Assembly (NCBI GenBank): GCA_964442285.1
Contig: CAYTZH010000013.1
Coordinates: 44,926 to 108,925 of the forward strand
Source of the DNA: CAYTZH01 sp964442285
Lineage (GTDB): Bacteria > Myxococcota_A > UBA9160 > JAFDET01
DNA length: 64,000 nucleotides
Direction: 5' to 3'
Program-made: the position numbers and the translations under genes
Notes under the pieces: model-generated
The model's input: only the letters and a program-made list of their open reading frames with translations
Told to the model about the DNA's origin: nothing
Database searches by the model: none
In this document: positions 24,409-32,899 of the stretch, piece by piece
How positions within the stretch are numbered: the first letter of the stretch is position 1
Layout: each line of letters opens with the position of its first letter

Positions 24409-24650
24409 CAGCTCACCTCCATGTCGCGCAGCACCAGGCTGCGGCCCGGCAGTCGCTCGATCCGCAGGTCGGCTCCCGCGGCCGGCGTGGCCGCGGCGCA
24501 GATCGGGAAGGCCGCAGCCAGCGCCTCCGGCAAGACGCCCGAGAGCTCTCCCACCTCGATGCGCAGGGCCAGGATGCGCTCGGCGCCCGCGCGCACCCGG
24601 TGCGCCTCGGCCAGGTCGAGGAGCGAGAGGCAGATGCGCGCCTCATGCAC
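24408..24650 (-). CDS. hypA: HypA, zinc-ribbon-less short form
   Basis: 80 residues from GTG 24650, reading (M)HEARICLSLLDLAEAH; the N-terminal Met-His-Glu nickel site is kept. The first alpha/beta part runs as in normal HypA (RILALRIEVGELSGVLPEAL, AAAFPICAAATPAAGADLRI) and the C-terminal strand LVLRDMEVS is also there. The zinc ribbon (C-x2-C ... C-x2-C, about 33 residues) that should lie between RIERLPG and RSLVLRD is absent, with the frame intact. Normal HypA is about 113 residues. This would remove the structural zinc site, so HypB interaction or folding may differ. It overlaps the protease gene by 8 bp. Confidence 0.75.
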   Translation of the reverse strand: MHEARICLSLLDLAEAHRVRAGAERILALRIEVGELSGVLPEALAAAFPICAAATPAAGADLRIERLPGRSLVLRDMEVS

Positions 24651-25134
24651 GAGGGGTCTCCGCCGCCGGGGCCGGCCCAGGGGCGGGGGCGACGCCCAGC
24701 TCCGCCAGGAGCGCACGTACCTCCGCGCAGGCCGGCTCGACGGCGGCAGCCACCGGTGGCGAGAGCGTCTCGGCGCGCAGCGTGCCGATCTCCACGCCCA
24801 CGATCCCGACGCGGGCCGGGCCGGTGCCGAGGGCCTCGGCCAGGGCGAGCGCGTCGGCGACACCCAGACCGTGGGTGGAGGTGGCCGCGCTGCGGGCGAG
24901 GGCCGCCGGGGGCAGGCGCCGCACCTGGCCCGGACGCCCCCCGGCGCGCAGGGCGTCCACGATCACCGCAACCTCCGCCTCGCGCAGGTCGAGGGCCAGG
25001 TCGATGCCCGCGCGCTCGCGGGCCAGCACGCGCACGCCTTCGGGCAGCGGCGCCGCGGCCAGTCGGCGCGCCACGTGGAGTCCCACGGCGTCGTCCCCCA
25101 GCGGGCCGCCCACGCCGATCACGAGCCCGCGCAC
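24643..25134 (-). CDS. hydrogenase maturation endopeptidase
   Basis: 163 residues from GTG 25134 (an alternative GTG at 25122 would give GTGA with the hydA stop but trims the first strand). HycI/HybD/HoxW fold: RGLVIGVGGPLGDDAVGLHVA (G-I-G-N-x-L-x-x-D-D/E-G-x-G family motif, here with Gly in place of Asn), VIVDALRAGG (metal-ligand Asp), and STHGLGVADALALAEALG with the conserved His. It removes the C-terminal tail of HydA after nickel insertion. The neighbouring hydA tail beyond DPCISCAAH gives a suitable substrate. Confidence 0.88.
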   Translation of the reverse strand: MRGLVIGVGGPLGDDAVGLHVARRLAAAPLPEGVRVLARERAGIDLALDLREAEVAVIVDALRAGGRPGQVRRLPPAALARSAATSTHGLGVADALALAEALGTGPARVGIVGVEIGTLRAETLSPPVAAAVEPACAEVRALLAELGVAPAPGPAPAAETPRA

Positions 25135-26429
25135 GGGTCCGGCCGCCGCTCGATCTCGAGGCGGAGGAAGTGGGCGGCGCAGGAGATGCACGGGTCGTAG
25201 TCGCGGATCGTCATCTCGCAGCGCCGGCGCGCCTCGTCCGGGGACGCGCGCACGAGCCCCGGCACCAGACCGCGCAGGTCCTCCTCGATCCGGGCCTGGT
25301 TCTGGGCGGTGGGCGGCACGATGCGGATCTCCGCCACGTCGCCCCGGGCGTCCGTCGCCACCCGCACGTAGAGCGTGCCGCGAGGCGCCTCGGTGGCCCC
25401 GTGGCCCACCGCCTCGCGCGGCTCCCACGGCGCCGGTCCCGGCGGCGGCTCCAGGCCGTCGATGGCGGCCACGGCGTCGTCGATGGCCTGGATCACCTCG
25501 ATGCCGCGCGCGAAGACCGAGGCCGCCGGGTCGGGGCTCGAGAGGCGCGGCGCCAGGGACGCCAGGGCCTCGCCCGCGACCGGCGAGAGCTGGTCCGCGT
25601 TGAGCAGCACCCGGGCCAGGGGTCCCACCAGGTAGTCCCCCCGCTCCCGGAGCCGGCAGTGCAGCGCCGTGGAGTGGGGCACCTGGCGCTCCTCGAAGTG
25701 CTCCGCGAACTCCTCGGCGGCGATGTCGAGCCCGGCGGACGAGACCAGGCGCCCCTCGTTCATCGGGTACTCGTCCGGATGGCGCAGGGACACGAGCTCG
25801 ACCGGCTGCGGGCGCGAGGGAACCGGGAGCGACGCGAACCAGCGCAGCAGGGTCTCGGCCTCGCCGCGCGCGCGGCGCAGGTCGTCGGCCAGCGCCGAGA
25901 GCTCGCTGCGCAGGGGCGTGCGGCTGAAGCCGCCGATGCACACGCCCACCGGGTTCACCGGCCGGCCCGCCAGCAGGGACAGGATGCGGTTGCCGAGCTT
26001 GCGCAGGGCGAGACCGCGCTCGACCTCCGCGCGGTGAAGGCGCGCCACCGCGAAGGCGTCGTCGAGGCCCAGGAAGTCCGGGGCGGCCAGGAAGAGCATG
26101 TGCGCCAGGTGGCTCTCGATCCACTCGCCCGCGTAGTAGAGCCGGCGCAGGGCGCGCGTGCCCGGGTGGATCGACACGCCGTAGGCCTGCTCCAGGGCGT
26201 GGACCGCGCTCATCTGGTAGGCGGCGGGGCAGAGGCCGCAGATGCGCGCCATCAGGTCGGGCAGCTCGTCGCTGCGCCGCCCGCGCAGGAAGGCCTCGAA
26301 GAAGCGCGGCGGCTCGTAGATCTCGAGCCGCAGGTCGACCAGGCGGTCGCCCTCGAGGGTGACGTGCAGCGCGCCCTCGCCCTCGACCCGCGCGAGCTCC
26401 CCGACCTCGATGGTGCGCCGCTCAGCCAT
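25119..26429 (-). CDS. hydA: group 3b [NiFe]-hydrogenase large subunit (alpha)
   Basis: 436 residues. L1 motif ARICGLCPAAY near residues 61-71 and L2 motif DPCISCAAH near 415-424 supply the four Ni/Fe cysteine ligands. About 16 residues (FLRLEIERRPDPCAGS) follow the L2 His and are the expected cleavable tail. Start IEVGELARVEGEGALHV is the family's N-terminal metal-site region. Length and companions (FAD/NAD(P) subunit, multi-Fe-S beta subunit) define a cytoplasmic group 3b bidirectional NAD(P)-linked hydrogenase, some of which also reduce sulfur in vitro. It overlaps hydD by 8 bp. Confidence 0.94.
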   Translation of the reverse strand: MAERRTIEVGELARVEGEGALHVTLEGDRLVDLRLEIYEPPRFFEAFLRGRRSDELPDLMARICGLCPAAYQMSAVHALEQAYGVSIHPGTRALRRLYYAGEWIESHLAHMLFLAAPDFLGLDDAFAVARLHRAEVERGLALRKLGNRILSLLAGRPVNPVGVCIGGFSRTPLRSELSALADDLRRARGEAETLLRWFASLPVPSRPQPVELVSLRHPDEYPMNEGRLVSSAGLDIAAEEFAEHFEERQVPHSTALHCRLRERGDYLVGPLARVLLNADQLSPVAGEALASLAPRLSSPDPAASVFARGIEVIQAIDDAVAAIDGLEPPPGPAPWEPREAVGHGATEAPRGTLYVRVATDARGDVAEIRIVPPTAQNQARIEEDLRGLVPGLVRASPDEARRRCEMTIRDYDPCISCAAHFLRLEIERRPDPCAGS

Positions 26430-27213
26430 CTCCGTCCCGCTCGAGGCGCTCGGTGAGCTCCCGGAAGGCGCGGCTGCTGCCCGTCACGCCGCGGAAGCGG
26501 CGCACCCGGTCCCGCGCGGGCAGGCCGAGGGCCTGGAAACGGCTCGCGAGGGCGTCGGGGTTGGGCTGCTCGCTGGGGCCGAAGCAGGCATAGCAGTCGC
26601 GGCCCAGCGAGGGACACAGGGCACCGCAGCCCGCGCGCGTCACGGGCCCCATGCACGGCACGCCGCGGGCGACGAGCACGCACACGTTGCCCGCCCGCTT
26701 GCACTCCGCGCACACGCTGTAGGCGGGCAGGGCGGCCGACGTGCCCCGGAGGGCGTCCAGGAGCACCTGCAGCAGGTGGTTCTCGTTGGGCGGACAGCCG
26801 TGGACCTCCTGGTCCACGCGCACGTGCTCGCGGATGGGGGTGGAGCGCGGGAGCACCCGGAGCCACTGCGGATCCGGATAGACCTGCCGCTTCCAGTCCT
26901 CGACGTCCGCCCAGTTCCGCAGGGCCTGGATGCCCCCGGCGGTGGCGCAGGCGCCGAGCGTGACCAGCGTGCGGCTGGCCTTGCGGATCTCCCGGATGCG
27001 CTCGGCATCCCGCTCGGTGGTGATGCTCCCCTCCACGAAGGCGAGGTCGTAGGGGCCGGGCTCGATCCGGCTGCTGACCTCCAGGAAGTGCGCGAAGTCG
27101 ACGCGCTCGGCGAGGTCGAGGAGCTTCTCCTCCAGGTTGAGGATCTGGAGCTGGCAGCCGTCGCAGGAGGCGAACTTGAAGACCCCGACGCGCAGGAGTC
27201 CCGGGTTGCTCAC
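26422..27213 (-). CDS. hydD: [NiFe]-hydrogenase small subunit (delta)
   Basis: 263 residues from GTG 27213 (GTGA with the hydG stop). Proximal cluster region FKFASCDGCQLQILNLE, LVTLGACATAGGI and VHGCPPNENHLLQVL; then a cysteine-rich C-terminal half (CAECKRAGNVCVL, GVPCMGPVTRAGCGALCPS, DCYACFGP) for two more Fe-S clusters. There is no Tat signal, so the enzyme is cytoplasmic. It carries electrons between HydA and the HydB/HydG half. Confidence 0.94.
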   Translation of the reverse strand: MSNPGLLRVGVFKFASCDGCQLQILNLEEKLLDLAERVDFAHFLEVSSRIEPGPYDLAFVEGSITTERDAERIREIRKASRTLVTLGACATAGGIQALRNWADVEDWKRQVYPDPQWLRVLPRSTPIREHVRVDQEVHGCPPNENHLLQVLLDALRGTSAALPAYSVCAECKRAGNVCVLVARGVPCMGPVTRAGCGALCPSLGRDCYACFGPSEQPNPDALASRFQALGLPARDRVRRFRGVTGSSRAFRELTERLERDGDG

Positions 27214-28064
27214 AGGTGACCCACCGCGAACAGGCGCTCGACGTCCGAGAAGCGGAAGATCGGCCCGTCCTTGCAGACGAAGTAGGGCAGGTACTGGCAG
27301 TGCCCGCAGAGCCCCACGGCACACTTCATGTTGCGCTCCAGCGAGACGAACATCTTGTGGGTGGGCAGGCCGCGCGCGCGCAGGATGCGCACCGCGTGGG
27401 TCATCATCACCTCGGGGCCGCACATCAGCAGCACCGTGCGGGAGGGATCGAACGCGACCTCGTCGAACAGCTCGGTCACCACACCCGTGCGGTCCTTCCA
27501 GTGGCGGTCCGGGTCGTCGCTCGTCAGCAGCACCTGGGCGTCCTGGTGCCGCCGCCAGGCCTCGAAGCGCTCCTGGTGCACCAGGTCTGCCGGCTTCTTG
27601 ACGCCGTGGAGGATGGTGATGCGGCCGTAGTTGCTCCTTCGCCGGAACATGTAGTCGATCGCGCCGGAGACCGGGGCGCAGCCCAGTCCCCCGGTCACGA
27701 CGAGCACGTCCTTGAAGCGCGCCTCGTCGAGAGGCCAGCCGTTGCCGTAGGGTCCCCGGATGCCCACCACGTCGCCGACGCCCAGCGGGGCGATCGCCCG
27801 GGTGACGCGCCCCACGATCCGCACCGTGTGCTCGAGCAGCGGCTCGTCGGGGTCGGACGAGATCGAGATGGCCACCTCGCCCATCCCCGGCATCCAGAGC
27901 ATGTTGAACTGGCCCGGCCGGAAGTCGAAGCGCGGCCGCGCGTCGGGCTCGAGCAGCCGCAGGCGGTAGGCGTGGAGCTCCGGCCCGAAGGAGTGCTTCT
28001 CCGCGATCTCTGCGGGCTCGGGCGCCAGGTAGCTCCGGCGCAGGGCCGAGACCGACCCGCTCAC
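27210..28064 (-). CDS. hydG: NAD(P)/FAD-binding subunit (gamma) of the hydrogenase
   Basis: 284 residues from GTG 28064 (GTGA with the hydB stop). Ferredoxin-NADP reductase-like: FAD segment RPGQFNMLWMPGMGEVAISIS, GIRGPYGNGWPL, NAD(P) strand DVLVVTGGLGCAPVSGAIDYM, MCGPEVMMTHAVR, and the C-terminal [2Fe-2S] motif MKCAVGLCGHCQYLPYFVCKDGP (PyrK-like). It transfers electrons between the Fe-S chain and NAD(P). Gene order hydB-hydG-hydD-hydA is that of Pyrococcus-type hydrogenase I. Confidence 0.94.
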   Translation of the reverse strand: MSGSVSALRRSYLAPEPAEIAEKHSFGPELHAYRLRLLEPDARPRFDFRPGQFNMLWMPGMGEVAISISSDPDEPLLEHTVRIVGRVTRAIAPLGVGDVVGIRGPYGNGWPLDEARFKDVLVVTGGLGCAPVSGAIDYMFRRRSNYGRITILHGVKKPADLVHQERFEAWRRHQDAQVLLTSDDPDRHWKDRTGVVTELFDEVAFDPSRTVLLMCGPEVMMTHAVRILRARGLPTHKMFVSLERNMKCAVGLCGHCQYLPYFVCKDGPIFRFSDVERLFAVGHL

Positions 28065-29218
28065 GAGGGCTCCCCGCGCAGGGCCGCCAGCTCCTCGGTC
28101 AGGTCGATGCCGACGGGACACCAGGTGATGCAGCGACCGCAGCCCACACAGCCCGACGTGCCGAACTGGTCGATCCAGCTCGCCAGCTTGTGGACGAGCC
28201 ACTGCCGGTAGCGGTGCCGGATCTCGGGGCGGTAGTTCTTGCCGAAGATGTGGGCGTGCTCGCGGCTGAAGCAGGAGTCCCACTCGCGCACCCGCAGCGA
28301 CCGCAGTCCGTCCGGGGACGGCTCGTCCCGCTCGTCGTGGCAGAAGCAGGTGGGGCAGACCAGGGTGCAGTTCGCGCAGGAGAGACAGCGCTCGGCGACC
28401 TGGTCCCAGCGCGGGTGCTCCAGCCGGTCGTAGAGCAGATCCGGGAGGTCGCTGGTGTCGAGAGCGCGCTGCATGCCTTCCGCGCAGGTCCGCAGCGCGG
28501 CCGCCTCCCGCTCCACCCGCTCGGGCTCCGCCGCTGCGAGCCCGAGCGCCGCCAGGACCTCGTCACCGGCCGGGCTGGCCGAACGCACCACGAAGCCGTC
28601 GGGCTGCTCGGTGAGGGCCAGGTCGAAGCCGCCGCTCACCTCGGGACCGGTGTCCATCGAGGTGCAGAAGCAGGTGGCGGCGGACCGGGTGCAGTTGACC
28701 GCGACGAGCAGGATGCCGTGGCGCCGGGCCGCGTAGTGGTCGTCCGGGAAGCGGTCCTCGATGAAGACCCGGTCCTGGATGCGCAGGGCGGCGAGGTCGC
28801 AGGCGCGCACTCCCAGGAAGGCGGTGGGCGTCACCTCGGGGCGCCGCTCGGCGACGGTGAAGCCGCCCTCGCCCATCTCGATCTCGAGCAGCTCCTCGCG
28901 CGGCGCGAAGAAGAAGCGCTTGAGGGAGCCCGGGCCGTGGACCACGTCGAAGCAGCCATCGCCACCGCCGCGCTCGATTCGGTAGGCCCCGGGCTCCTGG
29001 GTCTCGCGCCAGCCCACGGGCAGATCCTCCACCCGCGTGACCTCGTCGTAGACGACGGCGCCCTCCCGCGGGACCGGTCCGACGACCCGGTAGCCCCGCT
29101 CGCGCAGGGTGTCGATCAGCGTCTGGAGGCGGTCGCGGGGCAGGAAGGCGCGCGTCGCGTCTCGCGGCGGCGGGCCCGGGTGTCGGTCCTTGAACGGTGC
29201 GGTGGCTTCGGGAGGCAT
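28061..29218 (-). CDS. hydB: 4Fe-4S ferredoxin-type subunit (beta) of the hydrogenase
   Basis: 385 residues. The N-terminal two thirds contain a cysteine pair region (FLGVRACDLAALRIQDR, NCTRSAATCFCTSMDTGP) typical of group 3b beta subunits. The C-terminal ferredoxin domain has CLSCANCTLVCPTCFC and CVGCGRCITWCPVGID, two [4Fe-4S] motifs. It is the electron-transfer bridge of the tetramer and first gene of an 11-gene locus running to hypF without a gap above 25 bp. On the minus strand a TATATT hexamer at 29246-29241 could be a -10 element, with no clear -35. Confidence 0.93.
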   Translation of the reverse strand: MPPEATAPFKDRHPGPPPRDATRAFLPRDRLQTLIDTLRERGYRVVGPVPREGAVVYDEVTRVEDLPVGWRETQEPGAYRIERGGGDGCFDVVHGPGSLKRFFFAPREELLEIEMGEGGFTVAERRPEVTPTAFLGVRACDLAALRIQDRVFIEDRFPDDHYAARRHGILLVAVNCTRSAATCFCTSMDTGPEVSGGFDLALTEQPDGFVVRSASPAGDEVLAALGLAAAEPERVEREAAALRTCAEGMQRALDTSDLPDLLYDRLEHPRWDQVAERCLSCANCTLVCPTCFCHDERDEPSPDGLRSLRVREWDSCFSREHAHIFGKNYRPEIRHRYRQWLVHKLASWIDQFGTSGCVGCGRCITWCPVGIDLTEELAALRGEPS

Positions 29219-29374
29219 GCATCGCCCTGGAGCGCTCCCCGAATATACCGGAGCGGCCGGCGTGCTGCCCCCGCGGGCCGGCGTGCCGCCCCGCTGCCCG
29301 CGCCCCCCGGCTGCGGATCGAACCTCCTCGGCGGTCGCGGAGACCTACGGCGCAGACCCTGCCGAGGAGAAGCC

Positions 29375-29995
29375 ATGCAGCCGAGCCAGCTCCACTGTCG
29401 CGACCTCCAGCCCGGGGACATCCTCCTCAAGGTCTCGGACGGCTCCTTCATCCACCACGCCATCCAGCTCGGCCAGGCGCTCACCGGGGGTCGCAACCCG
29501 GGGATCATCCACGCCGGGCTGATGTTCGACCCGGTCTCCATGATCGAGGCCCAGGCGACGGGCGTGGCCGCGAACGATCTGCGGGTCCAGAACAAGGGCT
29601 ACGGCTACTACGTCTACCGCTGCACCCGCCTCGACATGGCCCGCGGCGCCGCGAGCTGCGCCAAGATGATGCTGGACATGAATCTCGCCTCGGGGAGCTT
29701 CCGCTACAACCTGGGCGGCGCCCTGGTCTCGATCTTCGGGAGCCGCGGTCGCGCGGCGAGCCGTGGCGGCATGGACGCGCTCTTCGATCGCGTGTTGGCG
29801 GGCCGCGGGAGGCCGTTCTTCTGCTCCCAGCTGGTGGTGTTCATCTACCAGCTGGTGGCCGAGCACTGCGGGGTTCCGGCCAGCGCGGTCTTCCCGCTCT
29901 CCGATGCGAAGGCCCCCACGTCCACCCTCTCGACCGCCCTGGTGGGCAACCCGTTCTTCCGCGAGCGAGGCTGGCTGCTCCCGAACGAGCGCTAG
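29375..29995 (+). CDS. YiiX/NlpC-P60-like papain-fold hydrolase
   Basis: 206 residues. Circularly permuted papain-like features: LQPGDILLKVSDGSFIHHAIQLG, the catalytic-His region GIIHAGLMFDP, and the nucleophile segment RPFFCSQLVVFIYQLVAEHCG. LRVQNKGYGYYVYRCTRLD is a typical lipid/peptide-binding strand of YiiX/YebB-like proteins. No signal peptide, so it is probably cytoplasmic. GAGGAGA precedes ATG 29375. It is divergent from the hydrogenase locus. Substrate unknown; these enzymes cut amide or peptide bonds. Confidence 0.75.
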   Translation: MQPSQLHCRDLQPGDILLKVSDGSFIHHAIQLGQALTGGRNPGIIHAGLMFDPVSMIEAQATGVAANDLRVQNKGYGYYVYRCTRLDMARGAASCAKMMLDMNLASGSFRYNLGGALVSIFGSRGRAASRGGMDALFDRVLAGRGRPFFCSQLVVFIYQLVAEHCGVPASAVFPLSDAKAPTSTLSTALVGNPFFRERGWLLPNER

Positions 29996-30117
29996 GCCCG
30001 TTCGCCGCGATGTCACGCGGCAGACTCGTCGAGAGCGCACGAACGCGTCATCCTCCGGGGACAGACACCGCCTGCGGCGCCTCCGGGCCGCACTCGGCAC
30101 TGGAAGGGAGGACGGAC

Positions 30118-30504
30118 ATGGCAGCCAAGAAGAGCGCCAGGAAGAAGACGACGACCAAGAAGGCGACGCGGAAGAAGGCGACACGGAAGAAGGCGACACG
30201 CCGGAAGGCGGCCTCGAACCTGGCTCAGCGCGTCGAGAAGGAGATCGCCGATCTCACCAAGGACATCGAGAAGCGCCTGAAGCCGCTGCGCCAGGAGCTC
30301 GACAAGGCCGAGCGCAAGGCCGGCAGCGGGGCCTCGCGGGTGCTCCGCGAGGCGCGCAAGCGGCTCAACGACCTCGAGCTCAAGGGCGGCTCGGACTTCA
30401 TGAAGTTCCTGCGGCACCGGCGGCGGGACCTGTCCCACGCTCTCACCGAGCTCTCGGAGGCGGTGCGGCCGACGCGCAAGAAGGCCCGCAGGAAGACCGC
30501 CTGA
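30118..30504 (+). CDS. lysine-rich histone H1-like protein
   Basis: 128 residues. The N-terminal 33 are almost entirely Lys/Arg/Ala/Thr with the short repeat ATRKK (three copies in tandem). A central segment of about 70 residues (RVEKEIADLTKDIEKRLKPL, RVLREARKRLNDLEL) is strongly charged and coiled-coil-like, and the tail RPTRKKARRKTA is basic. The layout is that of bacterial H1-like nucleoid proteins (alanine/lysine-rich, DNA-binding by charge). GGGAGGAC precedes ATG 30118. Function in chromatin compaction is an inference. Confidence 0.75.
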   Translation: MAAKKSARKKTTTKKATRKKATRKKATRRKAASNLAQRVEKEIADLTKDIEKRLKPLRQELDKAERKAGSGASRVLREARKRLNDLELKGGSDFMKFLRHRRRDLSHALTELSEAVRPTRKKARRKTA

Positions 30505-30610
30505 GCCCGTCGGGGCGGGTCCCGTCGAGCGCCGTCCTGCTCGCCGCCGCCGTCGCGTTGCGTGCGAGGCGCCCCCGGGTCCAGGGCCGGCGGTCCCCGC
30601 ACCGCTCCGG

Positions 30611-31861
30611 CTAGGTCGCGATCCGGTAGCGGATCGGGAGGCGCTTGAGGCCCACCACGAAGCTGGCCTCGATCTGCTCGGGCTCCCCCGCGAGCTCCAC
30701 GGACTCGAGGCGGGTGGCCAGCTCGCGGAAGAGCGCCCGCTGGGAGCGTCGCGCCAGGTGCGCGCCCAGGCAGAAGTGCTCCCCGATGCCGAAGCCGAGG
30801 TGCGGGTTGGGATTGCGGTCGACCCGGAACGCGAACGGGTCCTCGAAGACGTCCTCGTCGCGGTTGGCCGACGCGTAGAACATCACCAGGGCCTCGCCGG
30901 CCTTGATCCTCTGGCCGTGCACCTCGGCGTCGCGCGCCGCGGTGCGCTTCATGAAGTTCACGGGGCTCGTCCAGCGCACGATCTCCTCGACGGCCGACGT
31001 CGCCAGATCCGGGTCGCGGCGCAGCTTGGCGAGCTCGTCGGGGTGCTCGATCAGCGCCCGCATGCCCCCGGCCAGGGCGTTCTTGGTGGTGTCGTGGCCG
31101 GCGGTGAAGGTGATCAGGAAGTAGCCCAGGGTGTCCATGGGGCTCATGGGCTCTCCCCCGATCTGGCCCGTGGCGAGCACGGTGGCGAGGTCGTCCCGGG
31201 GGTTGGCCCGGCGGTCCTCGATGATCCCGCCGAAGAACTGGGCCAGCTCGAGCCCCAGCTCCATGATCGCCTTCTGCCGGTCCTCGGCCTTGCGCTGCAG
31301 CTCGGGATCGTCGCTGGCGAAGAGCTGGTTGGTGAGGCGCAGGATGCGCGGCTCCTCCTCCCGGGGTACGCCCAGGATGGTGGAGAGGATGCGCAGGGGA
31401 TGGGCGGCCGCCACGTCGGTGGCGAAGTCGCACTCGCCCTCGCCCGTCTCGCCGGCGAGCTGGTCCACCAGGTTGCGGGCGCTGGCGTCGATGGCGTCGT
31501 CCAGGCGCGCCAGGGCGCGCGGCGTGAACCAGCCGCTCGCCACCTTGCGCAGGTCGCGGTGGATGGGCGGGTCGGTCTCGATCAGCACGCGCATGGCGCC
31601 GAAGCCCTGGTTGCCCTCGCGGAAGACGCGGTCGCTGGGCCGCGTGACCACGATGCCGTGGCAGCTCAGGAAGTCGCTGGGGTTCTTGGAGATCTCGCGG
31701 ATGTCCTCGTGGCGGGTGACGGCCCAGAAGGGCTCGAAGCCCGGCCCCTCGCACCAGTGGACGGGCGACTCGCGGCGCAGCCGGGTCCAGAGCTCGTGGG
31801 GCGGGCCGTGGAGGCCGTACCCGCGGGGATCGAGCAGTTCCTTGCCGTCGGTGATCGCCAT
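30611..31861 (-). CDS. cytochrome P450
   Basis: 416 residues. Oxygen-binding I-helix ITFTAGHDTTKNALAGG, K-helix E-x-x-R in VEEIVRWTSPVNFMKR, and heme-thiolate loop LGFGIGEHFCLGAHLARR (F-x2-G-x-H-x-C). Size and I-helix/loop place it with the soluble bacterial class I enzymes that receive electrons from ferredoxin; the terpene/steroid/acyl substrate is not predictable. Upstream is the palindrome at 31879-31896. Confidence 0.92.
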   Translation of the reverse strand: MAITDGKELLDPRGYGLHGPPHELWTRLRRESPVHWCEGPGFEPFWAVTRHEDIREISKNPSDFLSCHGIVVTRPSDRVFREGNQGFGAMRVLIETDPPIHRDLRKVASGWFTPRALARLDDAIDASARNLVDQLAGETGEGECDFATDVAAAHPLRILSTILGVPREEEPRILRLTNQLFASDDPELQRKAEDRQKAIMELGLELAQFFGGIIEDRRANPRDDLATVLATGQIGGEPMSPMDTLGYFLITFTAGHDTTKNALAGGMRALIEHPDELAKLRRDPDLATSAVEEIVRWTSPVNFMKRTAARDAEVHGQRIKAGEALVMFYASANRDEDVFEDPFAFRVDRNPNPHLGFGIGEHFCLGAHLARRSQRALFRELATRLESVELAGEPEQIEASFVVGLKRLPIRYRIAT

Positions 31862-31878
31862 GGGGAGCTCCCGCCTGG

Positions 31879-31896
31879 GTTGACTGGCGAGTCAAC
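31879..31896 (-). promoter_or_regulatory. 18-bp palindrome upstream of the P450 gene
   Basis: GTTGACT-GGCG-AGTCAAC, 7-bp perfect arms with a 4-bp centre, 18 bp upstream of the P450 ATG. Size and symmetry fit a TetR-type operator. No regulator gene stands next to it in this window, so a distant regulator is implied. Confidence 0.55.
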
Positions 31897-31972
31897 GTAG
31901 ACGAGACGGGCACGCCGCGCACCTGCGCCGCCGCGGTTTGACCCCGCGCCGGCGGGCAGCTAACGCCCCGGC

Positions 31973-32899
31973 ATGCTGGCCACGCGACTCAAGGACCGGG
32001 TCGTCGCGACGACCTCGTCGCTCTTCTCCCACGGGCCGCAGCCCCTCCGGCGGACCTTCGACTTTCCGGGGGATCCCGGGCTGCTGGGTCCTGCTTCCGT
32101 GTCCTGGCGGGTCATCGGCGACGTCGCGGCATTCGTCGGCGGGATCCGCGCGCTGCTCATCCAGACCGCGCACCCGGAGGTCGTTGCCGGGGTGGAGCAG
32201 CACTCGAAGTTTCGCACCGATCCCCTGGGCCGCCTGACCCGGACCTCCTTCTACGTGACCGCCACGACCTACGGTGCGATGCCCGAGGTCCACCAGGCGG
32301 TGACCATGGTGCAGCACGCGCATCGCTCGGTGCAGGGCCAGTCGGAGCGGGGACGGGCGTATCGCGCCAGCGACCCGCCCCTGGCCGCCTGGGTGCACAA
32401 CGTGCTCACGGACTCCTTCCTCACGGCCTACCGGCATTTCGGGCCCGAGCCGCTCCCCGAGGCCGAGGCCGACCGCTTCGTGTCGGAGCAGGCCCGCATC
32501 GGTGCGCTGCTCGGGGCCTCGCCCCTGCCGGAGTCGGCCGACGCGCTGGCGCGCTGGGTGCGCTCACATCCGGACGCGGCCCCGTCGACGGCCCAGGCCC
32601 GGGTGGTCGCGTTCCTGCGAAGACCTCCGGTGCCCCTCGGCCCCGGTCTCGGCTACCGGATCCTGTTCGAGTCGGCCCTCTCGACGATCGGGCCGAAGAT
32701 GCTCCGGGAGATGGGCCTGCGGGTCTCCGAGCCCCGGGTCCAGCTCGGTATCGCCGCGGTACGCGCGCTGCGCTGGGCGCTCGGCTCGTCGCCCGCCTGG
32801 CAAGCGGCCCTGGTGCGCGCCGGCGCGCCCGTGCCGCGCGGCCTGTTCCGACAGACCCCCGCGTCCCCGCCGCCGCCCGTCCCGGCAGCGGCGCGCTAG
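31973..32899 (+). CDS. MpaB/DUF2236 family heme oxygenase-like protein
   Basis: 308 residues. Family features are visible: RRTFDFPGDPGLLGPASVSW, the segment IRALLIQTAHPEVVAGVEQHS, and the conserved LGRLTRTSFYVTATTYG (the R-x-x-R-T type motif with a Tyr/Thr-rich helix). MpaB-like proteins (oxygenase MpaB, DUF2236, latex-clearing-like) are heme-b proteins; activity for most is unproven. The C-terminus is Pro/Ala-rich. It is divergent from the P450 at 31861, 111 bp away. Confidence 0.75.
   Translation: MLATRLKDRVVATTSSLFSHGPQPLRRTFDFPGDPGLLGPASVSWRVIGDVAAFVGGIRALLIQTAHPEVVAGVEQHSKFRTDPLGRLTRTSFYVTATTYGAMPEVHQAVTMVQHAHRSVQGQSERGRAYRASDPPLAAWVHNVLTDSFLTAYRHFGPEPLPEAEADRFVSEQARIGALLGASPLPESADALARWVRSHPDAAPSTAQARVVAFLRRPPVPLGPGLGYRILFESALSTIGPKMLREMGLRVSEPRVQLGIAAVRALRWALGSSPAWQAALVRAGAPVPRGLFRQTPASPPPPVPAAAR

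Noticed and set aside
29257..29295. Two near copies of GGCCGGCGTGC(T/C)GCCCC
   Set aside because: Short and GC-biased; too little to call a functional repeat.
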